Source: Candidatus Dormiibacterota bacterium
GTDB lineage: Bacteria > Chloroflexota > Dormibacteria > Aeolococcales > Aeolococcaceae
Assembly: GCA_003153505.1 (NCBI GenBank)
Contig: PLZA01000031.1
Span: 62,001 to 126,000 of the forward strand
Direction: 5' to 3'
Length of the DNA stretch: 64,000 bases
Within the stretch, counting starts at the first letter, position 1, and each line of letters opens with the position of its first letter. A model generated the notes under the pieces. It saw nothing but the letters and a program-made list of their open reading frames with translations, was not told the DNA's origin and did not search any database. The translations under genes were made by a program, and so were the position numbers. Shown here piece after piece: positions 9,035-18,925 of the stretch.

Positions 9035-9090
9035 CTCATGACAGCGACTGGCGGACAAACACCGTAATACCCCGCCACTGGAGGCGGTTG

Positions 9091-9119
9091 GACCCGGCCG
9101 GCAATATGCCGGCCGGGTC
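9091..9119 (+). terminator. Strong stem-loop between binding protein and phosphorylase genes
   Basis: A perfect 12-bp inverted repeat, GACCCGGCCGGC / GCCGGCCGGGTC, with a 5-base AATAT loop. It starts 57 bases after the binding-protein stop and ends about 50 bases before the phosphorylase ribosome binding site. No T-run follows, so it may be a mRNA-stabilising or partial-termination hairpin that sets binding-protein level above downstream genes, rather than a full terminator. Confidence 0.6.
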
Positions 9120-9177
9120 GCGACGCACAGCCAGCACTCACTACCACCCGCCTGCATCGAACCCACTAGGAGGCGTC

Positions 9178-11646
9178 GTGCGGTACGGACACTTCGATGA
9201 CGAACGCCGGGAGTACGTCATCTCGCGACCCGATACGCCCCTGCCCTGGATCAACTACCTGGGCATGGAGGAGTATTTCGGCATCATCTCCAACACCGCC
9301 GGAGGCTACTCGTTCTTTCGCGATGCACGGCTTCGGAGGCTGACCCGGTCGCGACCCAACAACGCACCGTTCGATCTCGGCGGTCGGTACGTCTACGTCC
9401 GTGATGACGCGACCGGCGAGTACTGGTCGCCGTCCTGGCAGCCGACTCAGACAGCGCTCGAGTCGTACGAATGCCGGCACGGGCTGTCGTACACCACCAT
9501 CGCCTCGACGTACAGCGGCATCCGAGCCGAGACGCTGTACTACGTGCCGCTGGGGGAAACGCTGGAGGTCTGGCGCGTGCGGCTGCGCAACATGTACGAC
9601 CACCCGCGCGAGCTCTCGCTCTTCTCGTCGGTGGAGTTCTGTCTCTGGGACGCCCAGGACGACGCCACAAATTTCCAGCGCAACTTCTCGACCGGCGAGG
9701 TCGAGGTCGTCGACGGTGTCATCTACCACAAGACCGGGTACCGCGAACGACGCGCACATTTCGCCTACTTCGCGTGCTCCGAGCCGATCGCGGGATTCGA
9801 CACCGACCGGGACTCGTTCCTCGGCGCGTACCGCGGATGGGACCGGCCGGTCGCCGTCGAGCGCGGCAGCGCGAGCAACTCGATCGCGCACGGCTGGTCA
9901 CCGCACGGCGCGCACCATGTCCGAGTGACGCTCGGTCCGCGCGAGGAGCGTGAGGTGGTGTTCTTGCTCGGATACGCCGAGAACCGGCCCCACGAGAAAT
10001 TCGATCCCGAGGGAAGCCAGACCATCAACAAGCGCTCAGTGCGACCGGTGATCGAGCGCTGGCTGCGTGCCGAGACTGTTGCGGATGGCCTCGAGCGACT
10101 GCGTGCGCGCTGGGACGATCTGCTCTCCGCGGTGCAGGTGGAAACCCCCGACTCGCACACCAATCGGATGGTCAACACCTGGAATGCGTACCAGTGCGTT
10201 GCCACGTTCAACATCGGCAGGTCGGCATCCTTCTTCGAGTCGGGTGTCGATCGCGGCATGGGGTTCCGGGACACGAATCAGGACGTTCTCGGGTTCGTCC
10301 ACGCAATGCCGGATCGTGCTCGCGAACGCCTTCTGGATGTCGCCTCAACGCAACTGGCGAGCGGTGGCGCCTATCACCAGTATCAGCCGCTCACCAAGCG
10401 TGGCAACAACAACATCGGCGCCGGCTTCAACGACGACCCGCTCTGGTTGGTGCTGAGTGTCGCGGCATATGTAAAAGAGACCGGAGATGTGGCAATCCTC
10501 GACGAGCCCGTCGCGTACGACAGCGATCCAGCGAGCGCGAAGCCGCTCCTCGATCATCTCCGGCGCAGCGTGCGGTACACGGTCGACCGGCGAGGAGTGC
10601 ATGGTCTCCCGCTCATCGGCCGGGCGGATTGGAACGACTGTCTCAATCTCAACTGCTTCTCCGAGACCCCTGGCGAGTCCTTCCAGACGACCGCGAATCG
10701 TGATGACGGCAACGCCGAGTCTGTCTTCATCGCCGGTCAGTTCGTCCTTGCGGCCAACGAGCTGGCGGCAATCAGTTTCCGCCTGGGACACAAGGATGAA
10801 GCTGCGGAGCTCCGAACCTTGGCGGACGCGATGGAAGCTGCGGTCGTGGAGCATGGATGGGACGGCGCTTGGTTCCTGCGCGCGTACGACTATTTCGGTC
10901 ACCGCGTCGGCTCGTCGGCGAACGACGAGGGGCAGATCTTCATCGAACCCCAGGGCATGTGCGTGCTCGCGGGTATCGGGCTCGACGACGGACGCGCACG
11001 GCGCTCCCTGGAAAGTGTGCGCGAGCGCCTGTCGACAGAGCACGGCGCGGTCCTCGTCCAACCTGCCTTCTCGCGATACCGTCTCGAGCTCGGTGAGATC
11101 TCCTCGTACCCTCCGGGTTACAAGGAGAACGCCGGGATCTTCTGCCAGACCAACCCGTGGATCATGATCGCGGAGGCGATGACCGGCAATGGGGATGCCG
11201 CGTTCGACTACTACCGGCGCATCAACCCGTCGGTGCGCGAGGCCATCAGCGAGGTGCATCGCTGTGAGCCCTACGTTTACGCCCAGATGATCGCCGGCCG
11301 CGACGCCGCGACGCATGGTGAGGCGAAGAACTCGTGGCTGACCGGCACCGCGGCCTGGAACTTCGTCGCGGTGACGCAGTGGATCCTCGGCATCCGTCCG
11401 GAGCACGGAGGCCTTCGTATCGACCCGGTGATCCCGGCCGCATGGTCCGGGTTCACGGCGACTCGGCGGTTCCGGGGAGCCACGTATCGGATCCGTGTCC
11501 GCAAGCCGATCGGCATGACCGGCCGCGTCCAGAAATTGATCGTCGACGGCGTTCGGGTGGACGGTACCCTGGTGCTGCCGGCGCCCTCGGGCACGACCGT
11601 CGAGGTCGATGCAACCGTGCTGTCGGAACTCGTCGCTGCGAGCTGA
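9178..11646 (+). CDS. Cellobiose phosphorylase (GH94)
   Basis: An 822-residue cytoplasmic GH94 enzyme, predicted to convert cellobiose plus phosphate to glucose 1-phosphate and glucose. GTG at 9178 was chosen because AGGAGG lies four bases upstream and the N-terminus (RYGHFDDERREYVI) matches family starts; the open frame continues upstream without homology. The stretches SASFFESGVDRGMGFRDTNQD, AYHQYQPLTKRGNNNIG and ADWNDCLN (residues 483-490, including the general-acid Asp) are characteristic of cellobiose phosphorylases, as is the length of about 820. Other GH94 specificities (chitobiose, cellodextrin) are less likely. It follows the ABC importer genes and is probably co-transcribed with them. 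Confidence 0.93.
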   Translation: MRYGHFDDERREYVISRPDTPLPWINYLGMEEYFGIISNTAGGYSFFRDARLRRLTRSRPNNAPFDLGGRYVYVRDDATGEYWSPSWQPTQTALESYECRHGLSYTTIASTYSGIRAETLYYVPLGETLEVWRVRLRNMYDHPRELSLFSSVEFCLWDAQDDATNFQRNFSTGEVEVVDGVIYHKTGYRERRAHFAYFACSEPIAGFDTDRDSFLGAYRGWDRPVAVERGSASNSIAHGWSPHGAHHVRVTLGPREEREVVFLLGYAENRPHEKFDPEGSQTINKRSVRPVIERWLRAETVADGLERLRARWDDLLSAVQVETPDSHTNRMVNTWNAYQCVATFNIGRSASFFESGVDRGMGFRDTNQDVLGFVHAMPDRARERLLDVASTQLASGGAYHQYQPLTKRGNNNIGAGFNDDPLWLVLSVAAYVKETGDVAILDEPVAYDSDPASAKPLLDHLRRSVRYTVDRRGVHGLPLIGRADWNDCLNLNCFSETPGESFQTTANRDDGNAESVFIAGQFVLAANELAAISFRLGHKDEAAELRTLADAMEAAVVEHGWDGAWFLRAYDYFGHRVGSSANDEGQIFIEPQGMCVLAGIGLDDGRARRSLESVRERLSTEHGAVLVQPAFSRYRLELGEISSYPPGYKENAGIFCQTNPWIMIAEAMTGNGDAAFDYYRRINPSVREAISEVHRCEPYVYAQMIAGRDAATHGEAKNSWLTGTAAWNFVAVTQWILGIRPEHGGLRIDPVIPAAWSGFTATRRFRGATYRIRVRKPIGMTGRVQKLIVDGVRVDGTLVLPAPSGTTVEVDATVLSELVAAS

Positions 11647-11682
11647 TCCACGCGGGACGGCCCGCGGCCGTTGCGAGCCGGC

Positions 11683-13104
11683 TCAGGGCTCCAGGGCGTT
11701 GTCCCGCACGGTCCGCTGATACCAGGCAAAGCTCGCCTTTGGGATGCGCTCGCCGCTGCGAAAATCCACCCAGGTAAGGCCGAAACGCTTGGAATAGCCG
11801 TGCGCCCACTCGAAGTTGTCGAGAACGCTCCACACGAAGTATCCGCGCACATCGACTCCGGCGCCCACCGCGTCGAGCACCGCCCGGAGGTGGCCGTCGA
11901 GGTACCCGATGCGCTCTGCGTCGCGGATCTCGCCGTCGGGCCCGACGTAGTCGTCGAACGCCGCACCGTTCTCGGTCACGTAGAGCGGCAGGGTTGCGTA
12001 CTCATCGTGCACCCGCACCATGATCTCGGTCAGCGCGCCAGGCTCGATCTCCCATCCCATCTGCGTGCGACTCACCTCGGGGCGGAGCACCTGGACGGCG
12101 TTGAGGTCCCCGACCCGGGCCCTGCGGTCCGGTTCCGGGATCCAGAAGCCTGCCGCTTGCGCTTCCGCACGGCGCGTCGGCGCGCACACCGTGGTGGGGG
12201 AGTAGAAGTTCACACCGAGGAAGTCGATCGGCCTGCTGATCGTCTCGAGGTCACCCGCGGCGACGACATCGAAGCCGGGTGCGTGGCCGGAATAGTGCTC
12301 GAGCATGTCGTCCGGATACCGTCCCTTGAAGAGCGGATCCAGATACAGGCGGTTGAGGTTTCCGTCGACGCGACGGCAGGCAGCTCGGTCGTCGTCGTGG
12401 TCACTGGCGGGCCGGATCGGCTGGATGTTCAACCCGATGCCGACTTGTGCTGACGGGGTGGTTGCGCGGAGCACCTGCAGCGCCGCTCCGTGGGCAAGGA
12501 GCAGGTGGTGGGTTGCGGCGGCCGCCTTGCCGTGGTCACGAATTCCCGGCGCGTGCTCGCCGGTGGCGTACCCGAGCCATGCCGAGCACCAGGGCTCGTT
12601 GAGCGTGATCCACGTGCTGACCGTGTCGCCGAGTGCCTCGGCAACGATCCTCGTGTACTCCGCGAACCGCCCGACCGTATCGCGCGATACCCACCCGCCC
12701 GCGTCCTCGAGGGATTGCGGCAGGTCCCAGTGATAGAGGGTGACCACCGGTACGATCGATCGACGCAACAGCCCGTCAACCAGGCGGCGGTAGAAATCGA
12801 GGCCGGATTCATTGGCCGGACCAGTGCCGGTCGGTTGGATGCGCGGCCAAGCGATGGAGAAGCAGTAAGCGCCGGCGCCCAGCCGCGCGAGCAGGTCGAG
12901 GTCGTCGTCCAGACGCCGATAGTGATCGCACGCGACGTCGCCGGTGTCGCCGTTGCGCGTCGCACCGGTCCGATGGCTGAAGGTGTCCCAGATGGACGGG
13001 CCGCGACCGTCGGCATCTACCGAGCCTTCGATCTGATACGCAGAGGTCTTCGTCCCCCAGAGGAAGCCGTCCGGGAACGCGCCGGATCCGCGCTGCAATG
13101 CCAC
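11683..13104 (-). CDS. Beta-glucosidase (GH1)
   Basis: A 473-residue GH1 beta-glucosidase, predicted to hydrolyse cellobiose and other beta-glucosides in the cytoplasm. The acid/base Glu is in TLNEPW (Glu170) and the nucleophile Glu in YVTENGAAFDD (Glu378). FLWGTKTSAYQIEG near the N-terminus is the usual GH1 start. GTG at 13104 is preferred because GGGAGG lies 11 bases upstream; an in-frame GTG at 13140 would add 12 residues but lacks a ribosome binding site. It converges on the phosphorylase gene with a 36-base gap, giving the locus both phosphorolytic and hydrolytic routes for cellobiose. Confidence 0.93.
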   Translation of the reverse strand: MALQRGSGAFPDGFLWGTKTSAYQIEGSVDADGRGPSIWDTFSHRTGATRNGDTGDVACDHYRRLDDDLDLLARLGAGAYCFSIAWPRIQPTGTGPANESGLDFYRRLVDGLLRRSIVPVVTLYHWDLPQSLEDAGGWVSRDTVGRFAEYTRIVAEALGDTVSTWITLNEPWCSAWLGYATGEHAPGIRDHGKAAAATHHLLLAHGAALQVLRATTPSAQVGIGLNIQPIRPASDHDDDRAACRRVDGNLNRLYLDPLFKGRYPDDMLEHYSGHAPGFDVVAAGDLETISRPIDFLGVNFYSPTTVCAPTRRAEAQAAGFWIPEPDRRARVGDLNAVQVLRPEVSRTQMGWEIEPGALTEIMVRVHDEYATLPLYVTENGAAFDDYVGPDGEIRDAERIGYLDGHLRAVLDAVGAGVDVRGYFVWSVLDNFEWAHGYSKRFGLTWVDFRSGERIPKASFAWYQRTVRDNALEP

Positions 13105-13339
13105 GATTGGTGCATCCTCCCAGTAGCGGCCGCCGACCACCGCTATTGTGCGGAATTGCGACGGCCCTTCGAGATACCGTCAATCGCGGCCGAAACATAC
13201 GACCCCTCCCAAGGCGTGCTGCGAAGATCCTCAGGCAACCCAGCGCGTGCGTTCATCGGGGGGAGGCCCGATGCGAGGAGCCGCTCGCCTCTCCAAGATC
13301 GGGACGATTGACCCTGGCCTTCGGTTGCGCCGATGACCG

Positions 13340-13789
13340 ATGCTTGGGGCCATGGCCAGCGTTCTGCGCCGGTTCCGGCGCCTGTCACCGCCCGGCGCGG
13401 CGATGTCCGGCGTTGCTCCGCCGGAGGATGCCGGCGCTGCCCGAGCCAGTGAGCTCGCCCCGGTGTTCGCGACGCTGGACGCCGTCCAGCGCGAGGCCGA
13501 CGCGCTTCTCGAGGCTGCACGCCTCGAAGCGGAGGCGATCCGCAGGGATGCGGGATCGGCTGCGGAAGCCGTCATCGCCCGCGCGACCGAGCACGCGGTC
13601 ACCGAGAAGGTTCGAGCATCACAGGAGCGCCTCGATCGATTCGTCTCCGAGCGCGATGCGCTGCTCGATCGCGGAAGCATCGAGGCTGCGGCAATCCGTG
13701 CTGCCGGCGTGACGAGAGCAGAGACGACCGCGGCCGCGGTCGTTGAACGTCTGCATGTGCTGGCGGCGGGGGGCGTCACCGATCGATGA
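13340..13789 (+). CDS. V/A-type ATP synthase peripheral-stalk subunit (H/G-like coiled coil)
   Basis: A 149-residue protein rich in Ala, Glu and Arg. Residues 45-140 are predicted to form one long amphipathic helix (repeated AxRxEAEA patterns), as in the AhaH/NtpG stalk subunit that pairs with subunit E. Sequence similarity alone is weak; the assignment rests on coiled-coil character and its place as first gene of the ATPase operon. A second in-frame ATG at 13352 is an equally plausible start. Its stop overlaps the next start (ATGA at 13786). Confidence 0.65.
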   Translation: MLGAMASVLRRFRRLSPPGAAMSGVAPPEDAGAARASELAPVFATLDAVQREADALLEAARLEAEAIRRDAGSAAEAVIARATEHAVTEKVRASQERLDRFVSERDALLDRGSIEAAAIRAAGVTRAETTAAAVVERLHVLAAGGVTDR

Positions 13790-14643
13790 GCGGGGGATGG
13801 ATCGCCGGCGATGTGCGCGCTCGCGGGCTGGCGGCAGCGGATGTCTTGGACATCGCAGATCGCGTGGCTGCGACGCCAGACCTCGTGTCCGCGTGCACGT
13901 TGCTCGGCCAGACCAAGTGGGGGCATCGCATCGGTGAGGCCAGGACGGTCGAGGCAGCGCAACGAATGGTCTTCGACGCGCTCCTCTGGCAGATGCGGAT
14001 CCTCGCCGGCTGGCTCCCATCTGAGGGCGTGGAAGCTGTGCGTTGCTGTCTGCTGTGGTTCGAGATCAGGAATATCGAGGATCGCCTCGCCTACTTCGGC
14101 GGCGCCCCGGCCGAGGCTCCGTATGACCTCGGCCGCCTTGGGATCATCTCGAAGGGCCTGACCGGCACCAGCAGTGCGTCAGATGTCCGCCGGCTCATGC
14201 GAGCCTCTGCGTGGGGCGACGCGAGCGGCGACGACATCTATGCCATCAGGATCGCCCTGCGCCGGACGTGGTACCGGCGAGTACGCGCCGCATCGCCCGA
14301 GCTGCGTACCTGGTCCGATGCCGCCGCCTGGCTCTTCGCGTCCCGCGAGCGGCTCGCGCGGCGCGACGGTGGCGCTGCGCTGGCGGCGACGCCACCGTCG
14401 CTGCCCTCCACCTGGAGCTGGGCGACGGTGCCGTGGTCCGGACAGAACCTGTGGCATGGCGAGGAGCGATGGTGGGAGCAGGTGCGCGACGAGGGTGTGC
14501 GCCTGCTTCACGGCTCGATGGGCGGCAAAGAACCGGTGCTGGGCGCGGTCGCGACGCTCGCATCGTCGGCGCATCGCATCGCGACGGCCCTCGAGATCGC
14601 CGCGGGCGGCGGCAGGTTGGAGCGCCTCGATGCCGCCGTCTGA
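13786..14643 (+). CDS. V/A-type ATP synthase subunit C
   Basis: A 285-residue subunit C (AC39/subunit d family), the socket linking the rotor central stalk to the membrane c-ring. The LLWFEIRNIEDRL segment near residues 88-100 and the overall all-helical composition match the family. The length is slightly below the usual 330-350. The start overlaps the preceding gene by ATGA, and the end overlaps subunit I by 14 bases. The divergence is considerable, so operon context carries much of the weight. Confidence 0.75.
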   Translation: MSGGWIAGDVRARGLAAADVLDIADRVAATPDLVSACTLLGQTKWGHRIGEARTVEAAQRMVFDALLWQMRILAGWLPSEGVEAVRCCLLWFEIRNIEDRLAYFGGAPAEAPYDLGRLGIISKGLTGTSSASDVRRLMRASAWGDASGDDIYAIRIALRRTWYRRVRAASPELRTWSDAAAWLFASRERLARRDGGAALAATPPSLPSTWSWATVPWSGQNLWHGEERWWEQVRDEGVRLLHGSMGGKEPVLGAVATLASSAHRIATALEIAAGGGRLERLDAAV

Positions 14644-16012
14644 CGGAGGGTCCGGCGCGGTCCGGATGTGCCGCGCCGCGTTCCTCATCCCCGACGACCA
14701 TGTTCGCGAAGGGCTCGTGGAGATCGCGCGCGCAGGATGCGTCGACTTCGACGAAGCTGCCGGCGGGGCGGAGGACGAGGTCAGCGCGGCGCTCCGCCGG
14801 CTGGCTCCCGGAGCGGATGCCGGCAAGGCTGCACTGGCACGAGCTCCGGTGGATCCCGTCGAGTTGGAGCGCAACGGACGTGGTGACCTGCTCGCTGGCG
14901 AACAGCAGCTCAACCGTCTCGCCGCCGGAGGCGTCCACCATGCCGGCATCGAGGCGTGGATCGGGTGGATGCCGATCTCGCAGTTGAGCGCCCTCTCCAT
15001 ACGGATGGACGCGCTTGGCGGCGCGGTCGTGCGACTCGCGCGTCCACGCTGGGTCGACCCGCCCACCCAGCTCGCCGACACCCTGGGCCGGACTCGATTT
15101 CACCTGCTCGTCGACAGCTTTGGCGTCGTGCCCTATGCCGATGTCGACCCCACGCTGTTCGCCGCGGCGACCTACGTTGTCATGTTCGGGATGATGTTCG
15201 CCGACGCCGGACACGGCGCGATCGTTGCGCTGCTCGGGATCCTCACCGGTCTGCAGCGACGCTGGCCGAGCCTGCGCACCGCATGGGTCTTGATCACCGC
15301 GTGCGGTGTGTCGGCGTGCGTCTTCGGTGTCGTCTTCGGAGAGTTCTTCGGGCCGACCGGTGTCGTCCAGGCACTCTGGATCCGGCCGCTCGACAACCCT
15401 GAGTTGCTGCTTGTCGCCGCGGTCGTGTTCGGTGCCGTGCTGATGACCGCTAGCTATGTCATGGGGACGGTGAACCGGTATCGCGAAGGGGGATGGGAAC
15501 GAGCGCTCGTGGCAGCGTCGGGCGTCGCGGGCTTCGCCGTCTTCGCGTCGGCGGGAGTGCTTGCGGCCGGGCTCCTCTCACACCAGGTCGCCCTGTTCGC
15601 GGCCGGCGCGGCCACCGGCGTGACCGGGCTCGTCCTCCTGACCCTTGGCCTTCGCAGAGAGGCGAGTTCCGGCGGCGCAGCGGCTGCCGAGGTGCTGGTT
15701 GGCATCTTCGACACCGTGATCAGGGTCGGGACCAACCTCGTCTCGTTCGCTCGTCTCGCGGCCTTCGGGCTGGTGCATGCGGCCATCGAAGGACTCGTCT
15801 GGACGGCGACGTCGTCGCTCGTCGGCCACGGCTGGATGACGATTGTCGGCATCATCGTTTTCGCTGCGGGCAATGCCGTGGCGTTTGGACTCGAGGGCCT
15901 GGTGGTCGCCATTCAGGCGCTACGGCTGGAGTACTACGAATTGTTCTCTCGCGTGTTCGTCGGTGAGGGGCGCCGGTTTCATCCCTGGCGTCTCGACATC
16001 GTGGAGGCTTGA
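14630..16012 (+). CDS. V/A-type ATP synthase subunit I (short form)
   Basis: A 460-residue membrane subunit I (a-subunit equivalent), carrying the ion half-channels. ATG at 14630 has GGAG seven bases upstream; an ATG at 14666 (MCRAAFLIPDD) is an alternative that aligns better with family N-termini. The membrane half is intact: FGMMFADAGHGAIVALLG, FGVVFGEFFGPTG, SYVMGTVNRYREGG, RLAAFGLVHAAI and GLVVAIQALRLEYYELFSRVF. Typical I subunits have about 620-700 residues; here the N-terminal cytoplasmic arm is reduced to roughly 150 residues. The stop is three bases before subunit K. Confidence 0.88.
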   Translation: MPPSDGGSGAVRMCRAAFLIPDDHVREGLVEIARAGCVDFDEAAGGAEDEVSAALRRLAPGADAGKAALARAPVDPVELERNGRGDLLAGEQQLNRLAAGGVHHAGIEAWIGWMPISQLSALSIRMDALGGAVVRLARPRWVDPPTQLADTLGRTRFHLLVDSFGVVPYADVDPTLFAAATYVVMFGMMFADAGHGAIVALLGILTGLQRRWPSLRTAWVLITACGVSACVFGVVFGEFFGPTGVVQALWIRPLDNPELLLVAAVVFGAVLMTASYVMGTVNRYREGGWERALVAASGVAGFAVFASAGVLAAGLLSHQVALFAAGAATGVTGLVLLTLGLRREASSGGAAAAEVLVGIFDTVIRVGTNLVSFARLAAFGLVHAAIEGLVWTATSSLVGHGWMTIVGIIVFAAGNAVAFGLEGLVVAIQALRLEYYELFSRVFVGEGRRFHPWRLDIVEA

Positions 16013-16659
<647 letters not shown>

Positions 16660-17185
16660 CTCAGCTCGAACCGCTGCGTCAGAGCCTGCTCGGCGATGCT
16701 TCAGCCCGCGCGGCCGAGCTCGTGGCCGGTGCTCGTGCGGACGCGGCAGCCACGCTCGCGAACGCTGAGGCCGCGGCGGCATCAGCCATCGATCAAGCAC
16801 GCGGCGAGGGGGTGCGCGCGGCGGAGGCGACGGTGCAAGCTCAGCTGATCGCGAGCCGGCGCGCGGCGCGCACGCTCGTGCTCGACGCGCAACACGACGT
16901 TGATGCGGCCGCTCGAGTCCGCGCCATCGCGTCCGCGATGGGGTTTCGGGAGCGACCGGAGTATCAGCGGCTGCTCGACAACCTCGAAGCGAGTGCGAAA
17001 CACCGTCTCGGCTCGGCTGCCGAGATCGTGCGGGACGGATCCGATGGTGGCGGTGTGCGCGCGCGAGCGGGCAAACGGAGTCTCGATTACTCCCTGACTT
17101 CGCTTGCATTGCGAGCGCTCGGCGATGTGCTTGCGAGCATTGATGAGCCGGCGCGCTCGGTGCCCGTGCAGGCGGACCCATCGGC

Positions 17186-18925
17186 ATGAGCGGCGCACCT
17201 GCGGCACTGGCCAGCGGCACCGTACGGCGAGTCAACGGACCCGTCGTCGATGTGGTCGGCCTCGACGGCGTCGCGATGTTCGACGTCGTGGCTATCGGTG
17301 AGGCAGGGCTTGCGGGAGAGATCGTCAGCATCGACGGCGACGTCGCCACCGCCCAGGTGTATGAGTACGACGGCGGCGTCGCTCCCGGAGACCGCGTGAC
17401 CAGCCGGGGTGAGCAGCTGTCGATCACGCTTGGACCAGGCCTGCTGGGCCACGTCTTTGACGGCATCCTCCGACCGCTCGAGCCTGAGGTGGTCTGGCTC
17501 GCCGCCGGCCGCTCCGACAATCCCGCCGCGGACACGACCCGGCACTTCACACCCGCCGCATCCGTCGGCGAACACCTGACTGGGGGCGCGCTACTGGGCC
17601 GGGTCACCGAAGGCGAGCATTTCGAGCATCGCGTGCTAGTGCCGCCTGGCATCGAGGGAATCCTCACGCAGCTCGCCCCGGAGAGCGACGCTCGAGCCGA
17701 TCAGCCGATCGCGCGCGTCGGTGATGTCGATGTCTCGATGTCGCACCGCTGGCCGGTGCGGGTTCCGCGGCCGGCGCGTGCGCGGGACCGCGAGCCGAGG
17801 CTGTTGCGGACCGGACAACGAGTGCTCGATCTCCTGTATCCGATCGTCCGCGGGAGCAGCGCGTCGGTGCCGGGTGGCTTCGGCACCGGCAAGACGCTCC
17901 TGCAGCAGCAGATCGCCAAATGGTGCGACGCGGAGGTCATCGTGTACGTCGGCTGCGGCGAGCGCGGCAACGAGATGATCGATGTTCTCGACGACCTCGC
18001 CCAGTTGAGCGATCCACGCACCGGCGGCCCGTTGCGAGAGCGAACCGTCTGCATCGCCAACACCTCGAACATGCCGGTGATGGCCCGGGAGGCGAGCATC
18101 TACACCGGAGTCGCGGTGGCCGAGTACTTCCGCGACATGGGCTATGACGTCGTGGTCATCGCCGACTCGACGTCGCGTTGGGCGGAGGCGCTGCGCGAGT
18201 TCGCGTCGCGGACCAACCAGCTCCCGGCGGAGGAGGGGTACCCCGCCACACTCGCCTCCGCGCTTGCCGCGTTCTACGAGCGAGCCGGGAGCTTCACCAC
18301 TCTCGGCGGCAGCCGGGGATCGGTGACGATCATCGGCGCGGTCTCGCCGCCGGGTGGCGACCTCACCGAGCCGGTGACCGCTCAGACCCGTCGATTCGTT
18401 CGATGCGTCTGGTCGCTCGACCGCGACCTCGCGTATGCCCGCCACTACCCGGCGGTGAGCTGGAACGAGAGCTTCTCCCGCGACTCGGACGCCATCGCCG
18501 GGGTGCGATCCGCAGCGGGAGACACGCAGTGGGCGGAACGGAGAGCGCTCGCGCTGGCGTTGCTCGCCGAGGCGGAGCGTCTCGAGTCCCTGGTCGAGCT
18601 CGTCGGCGCCGCCGCGCTGCCCGATCGACAGCGGGTCATGCTCCGGTCGGCGAAGCTTCTCAAGGAGTCGGTCCTGCAGCAGGACGCCATGAGCGACGCC
18701 GACGCCTACTGCGGTGAGGCCAAGCAGCAGGCGCTGCTCGAGATGATCCTCGCCATCCACGAGCGCTTTCTCGAGTTGGTCGATCATGGCGTCAGCGCGG
18801 AGCGGCTCGACGAGCTCGACCTCGCTCGTGTCTCGGCCGCTCGCGAGAGCGGTGGGGCCGAGGACGTCGCCGCCGTCACCGCGATCCGCGACTCGGCCCT
18901 CGCCACCCTGAAGGCAATCGGATGA
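17186..18925 (+). CDS. V/A-type ATP synthase catalytic subunit A
   Basis: A 579-residue catalytic subunit. The P-loop is GGFGTGKTL with Lys236. Other family stretches are VYVGCGERGNEMIDVL, ANTSNMPVMAREASIYTG, ADSTSRWAEALRE and the EEGYPATLASALAAFYERAG segment. The non-homologous insertion typical of A subunits (versus F1 beta) lies near 110-180. Length is normal. It overlaps subunit B by ATGA and should alternate with it in the A3B3 head. Confidence 0.97.
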   Translation: MSGAPAALASGTVRRVNGPVVDVVGLDGVAMFDVVAIGEAGLAGEIVSIDGDVATAQVYEYDGGVAPGDRVTSRGEQLSITLGPGLLGHVFDGILRPLEPEVVWLAAGRSDNPAADTTRHFTPAASVGEHLTGGALLGRVTEGEHFEHRVLVPPGIEGILTQLAPESDARADQPIARVGDVDVSMSHRWPVRVPRPARARDREPRLLRTGQRVLDLLYPIVRGSSASVPGGFGTGKTLLQQQIAKWCDAEVIVYVGCGERGNEMIDVLDDLAQLSDPRTGGPLRERTVCIANTSNMPVMAREASIYTGVAVAEYFRDMGYDVVVIADSTSRWAEALREFASRTNQLPAEEGYPATLASALAAFYERAGSFTTLGGSRGSVTIIGAVSPPGGDLTEPVTAQTRRFVRCVWSLDRDLAYARHYPAVSWNESFSRDSDAIAGVRSAAGDTQWAERRALALALLAEAERLESLVELVGAAALPDRQRVMLRSAKLLKESVLQQDAMSDADAYCGEAKQQALLEMILAIHERFLELVDHGVSAERLDELDLARVSAARESGGAEDVAAVTAIRDSALATLKAIG

